Assembly: GCF_900102945.1 (NCBI RefSeq)
Contig: NZ_FNGI01000002.1
Coordinates: 1-64,000 of the forward strand
Length of the DNA: 64,000 bases
Source: Modicisalibacter muralis
GTDB lineage: Bacteria; Pseudomonadota; Gammaproteobacteria; Pseudomonadales; Halomonadaceae
Direction of reading: 5' to 3'
The translations under genes and the position numbers were made by a program. This document shows, one piece after another, positions 46,083 through 55,959 of this stretch. Each line of letters opens with the position of its first letter. Position 1 is the first letter of the stretch. The notes under the pieces are model-generated. The model made no database searches. It was not told the DNA's origin and saw only the letters and a program-made list of their open reading frames with translations.

Positions 46083-47564
46083 TCAATAGTCCTCGTACCA
46101 GGAGCGCCCGTCCTGGGTAATCATGGCAATTGATGCCACCGGCCCCCAGGAGCCGGCAGGATAACGCCGCGGCGGCATATCGCGCTCGGCCCAGCCGGCG
46201 ATCAACTGGTCGGCCCAGCGCCAGGCGTATTCGACCTCGTCGCGACGCACGAACAGGTACTGCTGGCCCTTCATCACCTCCAGCAGCAAGCGCTCGTAGG
46301 CATCGGGAATCCGCGATTTGGGAAAGGCGTTGTTGAAGTCCAGATGCAGTGGCCCCGGACGCAGGCGCATGCCCTTGTCGAGCCCACCGTCCTTGGTCAG
46401 CACCTGCAGGGCGATGCCCTCCTCCGGCTGCAGGCGGATGATCAGCTTGTTCGAGGCCAGGCTGCGCTGGTCGGGGTCGAAGATGTAATGCGGTTGCTGG
46501 CGAAAGTGAATGACGATCTGCGACAGCTTCTCCGGCATGCGCTTGCCGGTACGCAGGTAGAACGGCACGCCCGCCCAGCGCCAGTTCGCCACCTCGGTCT
46601 TCATGGCGACGAAGGTTTCGGTGCGGCTGTCGGTATTGGCGCCCTCTTCGTCCAGATATCCCGGCACGCTGGCGCCGTTGATCGAGCCGGCGATGTATTG
46701 GCCGCGCACTACGTCGCGGCCAATGGTTTCCTGGCTGAACGGCTTGAGCGCCTTGAGCACCTTGACCTTCTCGTCGCGGATGGCATCGGCATCGAGATTC
46801 GACGGCGGGTCCATGGCAATTAGGCACAGCAGTTGCAGCAGGTGATTCTGGACCATGTCGCGCAACTGGCCAGCCTTGTCGAAATAGCCCCAGCGTCCTT
46901 CGATGCCGACCTGCTCGGCGACGGTGATCTCGACGTGGGATATCTGGTTCTGGTTCCACTGGTTGCCGAACAGCGGATTGGCGAAACGCAGCGCAATCAG
47001 GTTCTGGACGGTCTCCTTGCCCAGGTAGTGATCGATGCGATATATCCGCGATTCGGGGAATACCGAGCCGATGGCGTCGTTGATCTCCTTCGACGACTCG
47101 AGGTCGTAACCGATCGGCTTTTCCACCACCACGCGGGTTTCATCGTCGAGGCTGCCGCTGGCATCGAGATTACGGCAGATATCACCATAGATGCTGGCGG
47201 GCACCGCCAGATAGACCGTCATCGGCCGCTCGTCAGGCGCCGCTTCGCGCCAGTCGCGGATGGCTTCATAGCCCTCGACGGTGGCGAAATCGAGCTTGAG
47301 ATAATCGAGACGACCGATGAACCGTTCCAGGCAATCGCTATCCAGCACCGCGGCCTTGACGCGCTTTTTCAGCGCCTCGCGGACGCGTTTGCGGAAATCT
47401 TCACCCTCGATATCCTGACGCGCCAACCCCAGCACGCGCGCGCCATCCGCAAGCAGGCCATCGCGGTCGAGGTGATAAAGCGCCGGGTACAGCTTGCGCA
47501 GCGCCAGGTCGCCCAGGGCGCCGAACAGCGCCAGATCGACATCGGGCGTGGTGTCATGGATCAT
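46083..47564 (-). CDS. zwf: Glucose-6-phosphate 1-dehydrogenase
   Basis: 493 residues. The nucleotide-binding start is [19 protein letters not shown], with Ala in place of the usual Ser of GASGDL. The active site has [14 protein letters not shown], conserved across the family. It oxidises glucose 6-phosphate with NAD(P)+ to feed Entner-Doudoroff and NADPH supply. It is divergent from hexR and flanked by a HexR-like site. Confidence 0.96.
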   Translation of the reverse strand: MIHDTTPDVDLALFGALGDLALRKLYPALYHLDRDGLLADGARVLGLARQDIEGEDFRKRVREALKKRVKAAVLDSDCLERFIGRLDYLKLDFATVEGYEAIRDWREAAPDERPMTVYLAVPASIYGDICRNLDASGSLDDETRVVVEKPIGYDLESSKEINDAIGSVFPESRIYRIDHYLGKETVQNLIALRFANPLFGNQWNQNQISHVEITVAEQVGIEGRWGYFDKAGQLRDMVQNHLLQLLCLIAMDPPSNLDADAIRDEKVKVLKALKPFSQETIGRDVVRGQYIAGSINGASVPGYLDEEGANTDSRTETFVAMKTEVANWRWAGVPFYLRTGKRMPEKLSQIVIHFRQQPHYIFDPDQRSLASNKLIIRLQPEEGIALQVLTKDGGLDKGMRLRPGPLHLDFNNAFPKSRIPDAYERLLLEVMKGQQYLFVRRDEVEYAWRWADQLIAGWAERDMPPRRYPAGSWGPVASIAMITQDGRSWYEDY

Positions 47565-47624
47565 GCCTCGGACCCCTTCAATCTGGTTAACTTACCAATA
47601 AAATACGTTATTACTGCCTAAAAC

Positions 47625-47639
47625 TGCAATTAAATTGAG
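47625..47639. promoter_or_regulatory. Weak HexR-like box near zwf
   Basis: TGCAATTAAATTGAG matches 11 of 15 positions of the HexR consensus TGTAATTAAATTACA. It lies about 60 bases upstream of the zwf start. Confidence 0.4.
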
Positions 47640-47718
47640 TAATTTTACCACTAAAATAGCATTCGTTTTCCGCACGACTTGGCGCTTGCGAGCAGCGCGG
47701 CTAGGATGCGGCTAACAA

Positions 47719-47736
47719 TGTAGTTAAATCACTACA
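47719..47736. promoter_or_regulatory. HexR operator upstream of hexR
   Basis: TGTAGTTAAATCACTACA is an 18-base palindrome (TGTAGT/ACTACA arms) and close to known gammaproteobacterial HexR boxes. It lies 35 bases before the hexR start. Confidence 0.75.
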
Positions 47737-47771
47737 TCTACGATAGTTTAGTTACGGAGATTCACCCCCTC

Positions 47772-48635
47772 ATGGCCAGCCACGACCTCATCGACCGGAT
47801 CCGCGCGCGCCTGGACGAGCTCAACCGCTCGGAGCGCAAGGTGGCCGACGTCATCCTGCAGGACCCGGCTACCGCGACTGGCCTGAGCATCGCCACCCTG
47901 GCCCAGCGCGCCTCGGTCAGCGAGCCGACCGTCAATCGCTTCTGCCGTAACTTCAACGCCAAGGGTTACCCCGACTTCAAGATCAAGCTAGCGCAGAGCC
48001 TGGCCGGAGGCACGCCCTATGTCAGCCGTAGCGTCGAGAGCGACGACGATGCCGCACGCTACGGCGACAAGATCTTCGGCGCGACCATCGCCGCGCTCGA
48101 CGATGCCCGCCGTGCGCTCGACACCAAGCGCGTCGAGCGCGCCGTGGACTACCTGATCCAGGCCAAGCAGATCAGCTTCTTTGGGCTCGGCGCCTCGGGG
48201 CCGGTCGCCCAGGACGCCCAGCACAAGTTCTTCCGCTTCAACCTGCCGGTGATGGCCTACGAGGACGTGCTGATGCAGCGCATGGTCGCCGCTGCCAGTC
48301 ATACCGGCGACGTGATCGTGATCATTTCCTACACCGGGCGCACCCGCGAACTGGTCGAGATCGCCCGCGTCGCCCGCGACAACGATGCCGTGGTGCTCGG
48401 CATTACCGCACCGGGTTCGCCGCTGGCCCGGGAATGCACCGAAACCCTGGAAGTCATCACCCCGGAAGACACCGACGTTTATATGCCGATGACCTCGCGG
48501 ATGATTCACCTGGCGCTGATCGACGTGCTGGCGACCGGCGTGACCCTGCGCCGCGGCGAAGACTTCCTGGTTCACCTGAAGAAGATCAAGGAAAGCCTGC
48601 AAGCGACGCGCTTTCCCGTCGGTGGTGGCGATTGA
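47772..48635 (+). CDS. hexR: HexR, RpiR-family regulator of central carbon metabolism
   Basis: 287 residues. The N-terminal RpiR helix-turn-helix ([35 protein letters not shown]) is followed by a SIS domain (about 125-265) with [20 protein letters not shown] and [18 protein letters not shown]. HexR represses zwf, eda and related genes until KDPG binds the SIS domain. Divergence from zwf and the boxes between make the assignment firm. Confidence 0.93.
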   Translation: MASHDLIDRIRARLDELNRSERKVADVILQDPATATGLSIATLAQRASVSEPTVNRFCRNFNAKGYPDFKIKLAQSLAGGTPYVSRSVESDDDAARYGDKIFGATIAALDDARRALDTKRVERAVDYLIQAKQISFFGLGASGPVAQDAQHKFFRFNLPVMAYEDVLMQRMVAAASHTGDVIVIISYTGRTRELVEIARVARDNDAVVLGITAPGSPLARECTETLEVITPEDTDVYMPMTSRMIHLALIDVLATGVTLRRGEDFLVHLKKIKESLQATRFPVGGGD

Positions 48636-48703
48636 GGCATCCGGCTTGCCCGAAGGCGAACGAAGCACAACAATAGCGCCTCTCGTTCAATGCAGGAGTT
48701 GCC

Positions 48704-49558
48704 ATGCGCTGGCTCGCCGTTACCGCCCTCGCCTTGTCGCTGTTCGCTCAAACCGCCAGTGCCCAGACCTTTCGTTTCACCGCGATCCCCGATGAGGACC
48801 AGTCACGCCTGGTCGAGCGCTTCCAGAAGGTCGCCGACTATCTGGAGCGCAAGCTCGAGGTCGATGTCGAGTACGTGCCGGTAAAATCCTACAGCGCCGC
48901 GGTCAGCGCGTTTCGCAACGACCAGGTGCAACTGGCCTGGTTCGGCGGGCTGTCCGGTGTGCAGGCGCGCCGCCTGGTGCTCGGCTCGCAGGCGTTAGCT
49001 CAAGGCGTCGAGGACGCCGCTTTCCATAGCTACTTTATCGCCCACCAATCGACCGGCTTGGAAAGCGCCGAGCGCCTGCCCAAGGCCATCGAAGGCTTGT
49101 CGTTCACCTTCGGCGCCAAGACTTCGACCTCAGGCCGGCTGATGCCCGAGCATTTTCTTCAGGAACGGTTTGGAAAGTCGCCGCAGGAGCTGTTCTCGCG
49201 GGTCGGTTTCTCCGGCGATCATTCGCGCACCATCGCCTTGGTCGAGGCCGGTACCTACGATATCGGCGCGGTGAATTTCAGCGTGTGGAATGCCGCGGTC
49301 GAGGACGGGCGCGTCGACACCGACAAGGTGCAGGTAATCTGGAAATCGCCGGCTTATACCGATTACCAGTGGACCATTCGCGGCGACGCCGATGAGCGCT
49401 TCGGCGACGGCTTCACCGTCAAGGTGCGCCAGGCGCTGCTCGACATGCACAACCCCGAACTGCTGGCGAGCTTCCCGCGTTCGGGGTTCATCCCCGCCGA
49501 CAACGACGACTACGCACCCATCGAGACGGTCGCCGAATCGCTGGGGCTGCTGCGCTAA
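48704..49558 (+). CDS. PhnD-like ABC transporter binding protein (putative oxyanion/selenate type)
   Basis: 284 residues. A signal peptide ends at TASA (about residue 20). The mature part is PhnD-like: FRFTAIPDEDQSRLVERFQKV, VPVKSYSAAVSAFRNDQVQLAWFGG and TSTSGRLMPEHFL, the last forming the oxyanion-binding helix start. The group is often annotated as a putative selenate binding protein; phosphonate or phosphite are alternatives. The ATPase and permease genes follow directly. Confidence 0.8.
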   Translation: MRWLAVTALALSLFAQTASAQTFRFTAIPDEDQSRLVERFQKVADYLERKLEVDVEYVPVKSYSAAVSAFRNDQVQLAWFGGLSGVQARRLVLGSQALAQGVEDAAFHSYFIAHQSTGLESAERLPKAIEGLSFTFGAKTSTSGRLMPEHFLQERFGKSPQELFSRVGFSGDHSRTIALVEAGTYDIGAVNFSVWNAAVEDGRVDTDKVQVIWKSPAYTDYQWTIRGDADERFGDGFTVKVRQALLDMHNPELLASFPRSGFIPADNDDYAPIETVAESLGLLR

Positions 49559-49562
49559 CGTG

Positions 49563-50255
49563 ATGTCGCAAGCCACGTTGCTCGATCTGCGCGACGCCAA
49601 CCTCGGTTACGGCGACAGCGTCGTCGTGTCGCGGCTTTCGTTGACGCTCAGGGCTGGCGAGCGGATCGCCTTGCTCGGCGCCAGCGGCGCGGGCAAGTCC
49701 ACCCTGCTCGCCGAGTTGCGTCAGCGGCTCGCCGAGCGGGCCGCCTGGTGTCCGCAGAGCCATGGCCTGGTGCCGCAACTGGCGGTCTACCATAACGTCT
49801 ACATGGGGCGTCTCGAACGCCACTCGGCGCTGGCCAACCTGTGCAATCTGCTGCGCCCCAACCGCCGCGCCTGGGCCGAGATCTCCGAGCTGTGTCGCGA
49901 GTTGGGCCTGGACGGTCTGCTCAAGCGGCCGGTTGGCCAGCTCTCCGGCGGCCAGCGTCAGCGCGTCGCCATCGCCCGCGCACTTTATCAGCAACGCGAG
50001 CTGTTCCTGGGCGATGAGCCGGTGGCCAGTGTCGACCCGCATCAGGCCCTGCGCTTGCTGGCACTGATCGACAAGCGCCACGCCACCAGCGTGATCGCCC
50101 TGCACCAACGCGAGCTGGCACTGACGCATTTCAACCGTGTGTGGGGCCTGCGCGACGGGCGTCTGGCGATCGACGCACCGGCAGACGAGCTGACCCTGGC
50201 CGATCTCGACCGGCTCTACCCCGACGCGCATGACGCCAACGATGCCGAGGGCTGA
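49563..50255 (+). CDS. PhnC-like ABC transporter ATPase
   Basis: 230 residues, starting 4 bases after the binding-protein stop. Walker A GASGAGKSTLLAEL, signature [15 protein letters not shown], Walker B LFLGDEPVASVDP and switch His in VIALHQREL are in order. The Walker B start FLGDEP is a little unusual (Gly before Asp). Its stop overlaps the permease start by 26 bases. Confidence 0.87.
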   Translation: MSQATLLDLRDANLGYGDSVVVSRLSLTLRAGERIALLGASGAGKSTLLAELRQRLAERAAWCPQSHGLVPQLAVYHNVYMGRLERHSALANLCNLLRPNRRAWAEISELCRELGLDGLLKRPVGQLSGGQRQRVAIARALYQQRELFLGDEPVASVDPHQALRLLALIDKRHATSVIALHQRELALTHFNRVWGLRDGRLAIDAPADELTLADLDRLYPDAHDANDAEG

Positions 50256-51756
50256 AGCCATCTCGGCAGCACCCGGCGGGCTGCGCGGCGATTCACCGGG
50301 GCTGCGCCTGGCGCGGCGCTCGTTGACGCTGATCGCGGCTTGCGTGGTGTTGCTGCCACTGGCCGACATGGCGGTCATCACCCGCGACCCGTGGAGCGAG
50401 CTGGGCCGCATGCTCTCCGGCATGGCCTGGCCGCACTGGTGGTCGCTACCCTCGCCGATCGGCGCCATTGCGCTGACCGTCGCCGTCGCCCTGTGGGGCA
50501 CCTTGCTTGGCATACTGCTGGGCTTTCCACTGGCGCTGGTGTTCTCACGCTCGCGCCTCGTTCGCGCCGGCTGCGCCTTCGTGCGCGCCATTCACGAATT
50601 GTTCTGGGCGCTGCTGTTTTTGCAGGTATTCGGCCTGACGGCCGTCACCGCGCTGGCGGCACTGGCGATTCCCTACGCCGGGATTTTCGCCAAGGTCTAC
50701 GCCGAGATTCTCGAGCAGACGCCACCGGCACCACGCGACGCCCTGCCGCCGGGCGTCGGGCGTGTATCGCGTTTCGTCTATGCCGAGCTGCCGCTGGTCT
50801 GGGAGCGGCTCGCCGCCTACACCCGCTATCGCTTCGAATGCGCGATGCGCGCCAGCGTGCTACTGGGTTTCGTTGGCCTGCCGACGCTGGGTTTCCATCT
50901 GGAAAGCGCCTTTCGTGAAGGGCGCTATCACGAAGCCGGTGCGCTGCTGTGGTTGTTCTATCTGCTGATCGCCTCGCTGGGCGTATGGGGCCACCGCCGC
51001 CTGCTGCCGCTGCTGGTGGTCGGCAGCGCCTTTCTGCTTGGCCCCTGGCCGCGTATCGATGGTGATCTGCTGTGGCGCTTTGTCAGTCGGGATCTGTGGC
51101 CGGCACCCCTGCGTGAAGGCGATTGGGCGGGCCTGCTCGCCTGGCTCGGCGAGATTCCCGAGCTGCTGCCGGCGATCGGCAACACCCTGCTGCTCGGGCT
51201 GATGGGCACGGTCGGCGCGCTGCTCGTGGCGTTGGCGCTGTGGCCGCTGGCCAGCCGGCATTTCGGCAATCGCGCCACGCGCCTCGGCGGGCGCGGCCTG
51301 TTGATCGCCTTGCGCTCGACACCCGAGCTGATGCTGGCGTTCATCTTCCTGCTACTGCTTGGCCCCTCGATGCTACCGGCCTGGCTGGCCTTGGCGCTGC
51401 ACAACGGCGCGTTGATCGCCTTTCTCGCCGCGCGCCACGCCGATGCCCTGCAACCCGGCATGCCCGGGCTGAACGCCAGCGGCCGCTACGCCTACGAATT
51501 GCTGCCACGTATCTACCCCGGCCTGCTCGCGCTGCTGTTCTACCGCGCCGAAGTGATCATCCGCGAAACCGCGATACTCGGCATGCTCGGCATCGCCACC
51601 CTGGGTTTTCATATCGACTCGAGCTTCGCCTATTTGATGTTCGATCAGGCGTTCTTTCTGCTGCTGGTCACCGCCGCGCTGAATCTCGGCGTCGATGCCC
51701 TGTCGCGGCGCTTCAGGCCGCGCGACGTGGTGCTCGACGACCCTTGTAGTCGTTAA
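50230..51756 (+). CDS. PhnE-like ABC transporter permease, two domains fused
   Basis: 508 residues with two PhnE-type permease units in one chain. Each has an EAA-like loop ending GFHLESAF (about residue 225) and GFHIDSSF (about residue 467). About 11-12 hydrophobic segments are seen. A single chain can thus supply both halves of the transmembrane channel. It completes the importer begun at 48704. An ATG 12 bases later is an alternative start. Confidence 0.87.
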   Translation: MTPTMPRAEAISAAPGGLRGDSPGLRLARRSLTLIAACVVLLPLADMAVITRDPWSELGRMLSGMAWPHWWSLPSPIGAIALTVAVALWGTLLGILLGFPLALVFSRSRLVRAGCAFVRAIHELFWALLFLQVFGLTAVTALAALAIPYAGIFAKVYAEILEQTPPAPRDALPPGVGRVSRFVYAELPLVWERLAAYTRYRFECAMRASVLLGFVGLPTLGFHLESAFREGRYHEAGALLWLFYLLIASLGVWGHRRLLPLLVVGSAFLLGPWPRIDGDLLWRFVSRDLWPAPLREGDWAGLLAWLGEIPELLPAIGNTLLLGLMGTVGALLVALALWPLASRHFGNRATRLGGRGLLIALRSTPELMLAFIFLLLLGPSMLPAWLALALHNGALIAFLAARHADALQPGMPGLNASGRYAYELLPRIYPGLLALLFYRAEVIIRETAILGMLGIATLGFHIDSSFAYLMFDQAFFLLLVTAALNLGVDALSRRFRPRDVVLDDPCSR

Positions 51757-51780
51757 GATGACAGCTTTCAAGAGTATGGC

Positions 51781-51810
51781 CTGACAAGAGCGACTCGCGT
51801 AGGGTATGAA
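51781..51810 (+). promoter_or_regulatory. Candidate sigma-70 promoter of the aryl-polyene operon
   Basis: CTGACA at 51781-51786 and TATGAA at 51805-51810 with an 18-base spacer. It precedes the first gene of the operon and is the only good candidate in the gap after the ABC transporter. Confidence 0.45.
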
Positions 51811-51825
51811 CGCAGTCGGTGGAAT

Positions 51826-52527
51826 ATGGATAGCTCGATGACAATGGCTTCGATCAGCCTGCAAGACTGGCGTGCCTGGCAGCCCGGCAGGGTCTCGCAT
51901 GATGACCCGCGCCTGTCGGTGGCCGAGCACCCCAAGGGGGCATCGGTGCCCGCCATGTTGCGCCGCAGACTCAACGATATGGGCCGCGCGGTCTGCGACA
52001 TGCTCGCCGAACTCGACCCCCGCGCCGAGTGCGTGCTGTTGCATGCCTCGCGCCATGGCGATGGCGAGCGCACCCTGGAAATGCTTTATGCCCTGGCCGA
52101 GGACACACCGTTGTCACCCGCGCGTTTCAGCCTGTCGGTACACAACGCGATGCTCGGCGTACATTCCATCGCCAGCGGCAATCGCCGCTCGTTGCAGGCC
52201 ATTGCCGCAAGTGGCTGTGAATGGGCAGCGCTGCTGAGCGAGGCACGTGGCTATCTGATCGATGGCGAAACGCAGGTGATTGCTGTGTTCAGCGACGCCC
52301 CCGTGCCGGCACGCTTCACCGAGCACATCGCGATACCCGCCGAAATATCCGCGGTCGCCTTGCGGCTGTCCTGCCACGCCGGCAAAACCATCGAATCCCA
52401 GCCGGCGAGCCAGCCCCAACTCGCGCAAGCCCATGCACCTCAGCCGAGCGATGTCATCGACTGGCTGCTGGGTGAAGCGCCGCTGGTTTGTCCGACACGC
52501 GGTCTTGCCTGGTCGCTGACAAGCTAA
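51826..52527 (+). CDS. Beta-ketoacyl-synthase-like chain factor (Ketoacyl-synt_2 type)
   Basis: 233 residues. It resembles the N-terminal-half ketosynthases of aryl-polyene clusters: SISLQDWRAWQPG, AECVLLHASRHGDGERTLEML, and SPARFSLSVHNAMLGVHSIASGN. These proteins are short and lack the full Cys-His-His site of a working ketosynthase. A role in chain length or start is assumed. ATGs at 51838 and 51844 are alternatives because no strong ribosome site precedes any of them. First gene of the operon. Confidence 0.8.
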   Translation: MDSSMTMASISLQDWRAWQPGRVSHDDPRLSVAEHPKGASVPAMLRRRLNDMGRAVCDMLAELDPRAECVLLHASRHGDGERTLEMLYALAEDTPLSPARFSLSVHNAMLGVHSIASGNRRSLQAIAASGCEWAALLSEARGYLIDGETQVIAVFSDAPVPARFTEHIAIPAEISAVALRLSCHAGKTIESQPASQPQLAQAHAPQPSDVIDWLLGEAPLVCPTRGLAWSLTS

Positions 52528-53351
52528 TGCCGGGGACACTCGATAGATTCATGTGGCTAGGTATTGGCTGCGATCGCTGGTGGCGGCGTGGTGCCACGGG
52601 TGCCTGCTTCGTGATTTTCGCGATCTGTGCGCTGACGGTCGGTTTGGTTGCAGCCCCACTGGTACGCCTCGGCAGTGTGACGCGCCAGCGCGCGCAGCAA
52701 CGCGTGCGCCGAGTCATTGGCCTGGCCTGCCGCGGCTTCATCGGCCTGATGCGTGGCCTGGGTCTGATCGACTACCGAATCCTCCATACCCAGCGCTTGA
52801 ACCAACCGGGGCGGCTGTTGCTCGCCAATCATCCGTCATTGATCGACGCGCTCTTCCTGCTTGCGTTCACGCCCAACGCCGGCTGCATCGTCAAGGGACG
52901 CCTGGCCAGCCATCCGGTAACCCGTAGCGTGATTCGCGCCGCCGGTTTCATCGCCAATCGCGAACCGCGCGGCGTGATTGCGGCGGCGCGCGAAGCACTG
53001 GACAATGGGCAAACGCTGATCGTGTTTCCCGAGGGCACCCGCACCACGCCCGGCGAGCCGATTCGTCTGCGTCGAGGTGGCGCGGTCATCGCCCTGGCAA
53101 GCGGTGCCTGGATCACCCCGGTGCGCATTCGCTGCCAGCCCAGCACCCTAATCAAGGGCGAACCCTGGTATCGTGTGCCGCCGCGCAGACCGTATTTCGT
53201 CTTCGAGGTCGGTGAGGGTATCTACCCGGATGGCGACGCACCACTCATAAAACATCACGCTACCGGCGAGCTGACCCGCCGCCTCGAAGCGTACTTCAAC
53301 CAGCCTACAATGGACGAGGGAGCCGTGCATGGCGAACGCGTTGGAACTTGA
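52527..53351 (+). CDS. 1-acylglycerol-3-phosphate-type acyltransferase (PlsC-like)
   Basis: 274 residues. The ATG overlaps the previous stop (TAATG). Motif I is LLLANHPSLIDALFL (HX4D, about residues 100-114) and motif III is VFPEGTRTTPGEP. One or two N-terminal hydrophobic helices anchor it to the inner membrane. In aryl-polyene clusters this enzyme is thought to move an acyl or polyene group onto a lipid. Confidence 0.85.
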   Translation: MPGTLDRFMWLGIGCDRWWRRGATGACFVIFAICALTVGLVAAPLVRLGSVTRQRAQQRVRRVIGLACRGFIGLMRGLGLIDYRILHTQRLNQPGRLLLANHPSLIDALFLLAFTPNAGCIVKGRLASHPVTRSVIRAAGFIANREPRGVIAAAREALDNGQTLIVFPEGTRTTPGEPIRLRRGGAVIALASGAWITPVRIRCQPSTLIKGEPWYRVPPRRPYFVFEVGEGIYPDGDAPLIKHHATGELTRRLEAYFNQPTMDEGAVHGERVGT

Positions 53352-53592
53352 ACTCAAGCACCTGATCATCGACACCCTCGAACTCGAGGATGTCACCCCC
53401 GACGACATCGATCCCGACGAACCGCTTTTCGTCGAGGGCCTGGGGCTGGACTCCATTGACGCTCTGGAACTGGGCTTGGCGCTACAGAAAACCTACGGCA
53501 TCAAGCTCGAGGCCGATAGCGAGGAATCGCGCCGGCACTTCGCCAACTTGAAGAGCCTCGCCGCCCTGGTGGAGGCACGTCGCGTCGATTAG
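53329..53592 (+). CDS. Acyl carrier protein of the aryl-polyene operon
   Basis: 87 residues, strongly acidic. The phosphopantetheine Ser is in LGLDSIDALELGLAL (Ser about residue 43). It carries the growing polyene. The frame overlaps the acyltransferase by 23 bases. APE clusters often have two ACP genes; only this one is in the window. Confidence 0.9.
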   Translation: MANALELELKHLIIDTLELEDVTPDDIDPDEPLFVEGLGLDSIDALELGLALQKTYGIKLEADSEESRRHFANLKSLAALVEARRVD

Positions 53593-53600
53593 CGCCCGCC

Positions 53601-54188
53601 ATGTCATCACCCATGAATGCATCGCCAAGCGCTCGCCCGCTCTCGCGGGTGTCTGCGCTCACCTTGCTGCTTGGCCTGTTGGCCTTGGCCTGGCCGCTGC
53701 TGGTTCATCTACTGCTGCCGCACGCGCCGGCCTGGCCGCTGCTGGCTATCGCCGTGGCGCTGGTTTGCTGGCGACTGCCGGCGGGCCACAAGCGCTGGGG
53801 TATCGTGCTCGCGGCGTGCGCCGCCGGCCTGGCCTGGAGCGGTCATGCCGAGCTGGGTGTGCGCGCCTGGCCGGTGTTGATCAACGCCGGCTTGCTGGGT
53901 GTCTTCCTATGGAGTCTTTATCACCCACCGACCCTGATCGAGCGCCTGGCGCGACGTCAGGAACCCGACCTGCCGCCCAGCGGCGTGCGTTACACACGTC
54001 GCGTCACGCAGGTCTGGTGTGGCTTTTTCGCCATCAACGGAACGCTATCGCTGTTGACCGCGCTCTATGCCGACCCAGCGTTGTGGACGCTCTACAACGG
54101 CGGCATTGCCTACGTCCTGTCGGCGCTGTTGTTCGCTATCGAATGGTGCATACGCCAAGGTGTCAAACGGAGGGCTCGGCATGACTGA
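53601..54188 (+). CDS. Membrane protein of the COG4648 (ApeG-like) type
   Basis: 195 residues with about five or six hydrophobic segments (near 19-36, 43-56, 67-80, 90-104, 138-153, 162-178). Its position between ACP and AMP-ligase genes and the QVWCGFFAINGTLS segment match the conserved APE-cluster membrane protein. Function unknown; probably part of polyene assembly or export at the inner membrane. It overlaps the ligase gene by 8 bases. Confidence 0.8.
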   Translation: MSSPMNASPSARPLSRVSALTLLLGLLALAWPLLVHLLLPHAPAWPLLAIAVALVCWRLPAGHKRWGIVLAACAAGLAWSGHAELGVRAWPVLINAGLLGVFLWSLYHPPTLIERLARRQEPDLPPSGVRYTRRVTQVWCGFFAINGTLSLLTALYADPALWTLYNGGIAYVLSALLFAIEWCIRQGVKRRARHD

Positions 54189-55959
54189 CAACACGCTGCT
54201 ATCCGCCCCCTGGCGACACGGCATGCCAATGCATAGTGTCGCCTGGCATGCCGATACCGGCACCGCCGTCACGCTGAATGAGCTGCACGCTCGCATCGCT
54301 GCATGGCAGACGACCCTGGACGGCCTCGCCGCCCCTGGCCAGCGCTGGCTGCTTCACCATCGCGATCCGTTCGACTTCGCCGCCGCGCTGATCGCGCTCT
54401 GGGAGCGCGGCGACAGTGCCGTGCTGCCCGCCGACGACCGCCCCGAAACGCTCACCGCGCTCGACGCGCAGACCGCCGGCCGGCTGGGTGATGTAGCTGA
54501 CGGCCATCTCCCTGATCATGGCGGTGCCAAGCCGCGCTGGGGATCGCTGGTGGCCGGGCGTGTCGCCGTCTCGCTGTATACCTCCGGCTCCAGCGGCGAA
54601 CCCAAGCGTATCGACAAGACCTTCGCTCAGCTCGACGCCGAACTCGCCACCCACGCCGAATTGTGGCCACTGGAAGGTCGTCTGACGATCAGCCAGGTCA
54701 GCCATCAGCATATCTATGGCTTGCTGTTCGCCATTCTACGCCCACTATGCGAAGGCGCGCCGCTGGCCGGCGCTACCTGCCGCTACCCGGAAACCCTCGC
54801 CAATTGGCTGATGCGCCTTGCTGATGCGCGCCAAGGCGACTCCCAAGTCCAGGCTCAAGTCCCACCTGGCGCCGTGTTGATCAGCGCCCCACCACCCCTC
54901 GAGCATCTGCCCACTGAGCTCGATTGGCGAGCCGCACCCAGCGTGCTGGCGCGCGTCTACTCCTCCGGGGCAGCGCTATCGCAAGCCGCCAGCGAGCATG
55001 CCTACGGCGTGCTGGGCGTTGCAGTCAGCGAGATCTACGGCAGCTCCGAGACCGGCGGTATCGCCTGGCGCCAGCAACAACGCGGCGAGTGCTGGACCCC
55101 GCTGCCCGGCATCGAGGTGCGCGACGACGACCATGGCTGCCTGTGGCTGCGCTCGCCCTACCTGCCGTCGCCCGGCATATGGGAGCGCCAGGCCGATCGC
55201 ATTGCGCTCGAAGGCGACGGCTTTCGGCTACTCGGGCGTGTCGATCGCATCATCAAGGTGGGCGGCAAACGGCTCTCGCTGACCGGCATGGATCGCGCCC
55301 TGGCGGCGCATCCCGAGGTGCTCCAGGCACGCACGCTGGCACTACCCCGCCATGACACCCGCCTCGGCGCCATCGTCCAGCTCCGCGCCGAGCACCTGCC
55401 CGTCGATCACGCCTCGCGCCGCGAGATGATCGCCGCGCTGCGATCAAAACTGCTTGGCGCCTTTGAACCGACCGTGATTCCGCGCTACTGGCGTTTCGTC
55501 GAGAGCTGGCCGACCAACGCCCAAGGCAAGCTTTCCGCCGAGTTGATGGCACGGTTGTTTCGCGATCTCGACGATCGCCGCCAGCCGCGCTGGCTGGGTG
55601 TCGAGCGACTCGGCGACAGGCAGTGCCGGGTCACGTTGGAAGTTCCCGAACGGCTGACGTATCTGCCGGGCCATTTCGACAGCCGCCCGGTGGTGCCCGG
55701 CGTGGTCATGGTGCAATGGGCCTGCGAGCTGGCCCGCGAACACCTGGAGCTTGTCGGCGAGTTCCAGCGTCTCGAACGGGTCAAGTTCGCGCGCCTGCTG
55801 CTGCCTGGGGAGCGCGTGACGCTGACATTGGCGATAACGCCCGTTGCACAGGGCGCGCGATTGGATTTCAGCCTCGACGGGCGACATGGCGCCTATGCCT
55901 CGGGCAAGGCGCTGTTCGGGCATTCGGCCGATGAGCGGGAGGCGGTGCATGTCGAGTGA
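54181..55959 (+). CDS. Fused aryl-acid AMP-ligase and ApeI-like hot-dog dehydratase
   Basis: 592 residues. Residues 1 to about 460 are an acyl/aryl-AMP ligase with the P-loop YTSGSSGEPK (133-142), YGSSETGGIAW, DRIIKVGGKRLS and the catalytic Lys in NAQGKLS. Residues about 470-592 are a FabZ/FabA-like hot-dog domain with PGHFDSRPVVPGVVMVQW (His about 497). In many APE clusters these are two separate genes. The ligase should activate an aromatic acid starter and the dehydratase remove water during polyene extension. Confidence 0.87.
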   Translation: MTDNTLLSAPWRHGMPMHSVAWHADTGTAVTLNELHARIAAWQTTLDGLAAPGQRWLLHHRDPFDFAAALIALWERGDSAVLPADDRPETLTALDAQTAGRLGDVADGHLPDHGGAKPRWGSLVAGRVAVSLYTSGSSGEPKRIDKTFAQLDAELATHAELWPLEGRLTISQVSHQHIYGLLFAILRPLCEGAPLAGATCRYPETLANWLMRLADARQGDSQVQAQVPPGAVLISAPPPLEHLPTELDWRAAPSVLARVYSSGAALSQAASEHAYGVLGVAVSEIYGSSETGGIAWRQQQRGECWTPLPGIEVRDDDHGCLWLRSPYLPSPGIWERQADRIALEGDGFRLLGRVDRIIKVGGKRLSLTGMDRALAAHPEVLQARTLALPRHDTRLGAIVQLRAEHLPVDHASRREMIAALRSKLLGAFEPTVIPRYWRFVESWPTNAQGKLSAELMARLFRDLDDRRQPRWLGVERLGDRQCRVTLEVPERLTYLPGHFDSRPVVPGVVMVQWACELAREHLELVGEFQRLERVKFARLLLPGERVTLTLAITPVAQGARLDFSLDGRHGAYASGKALFGHSADEREAVHVE

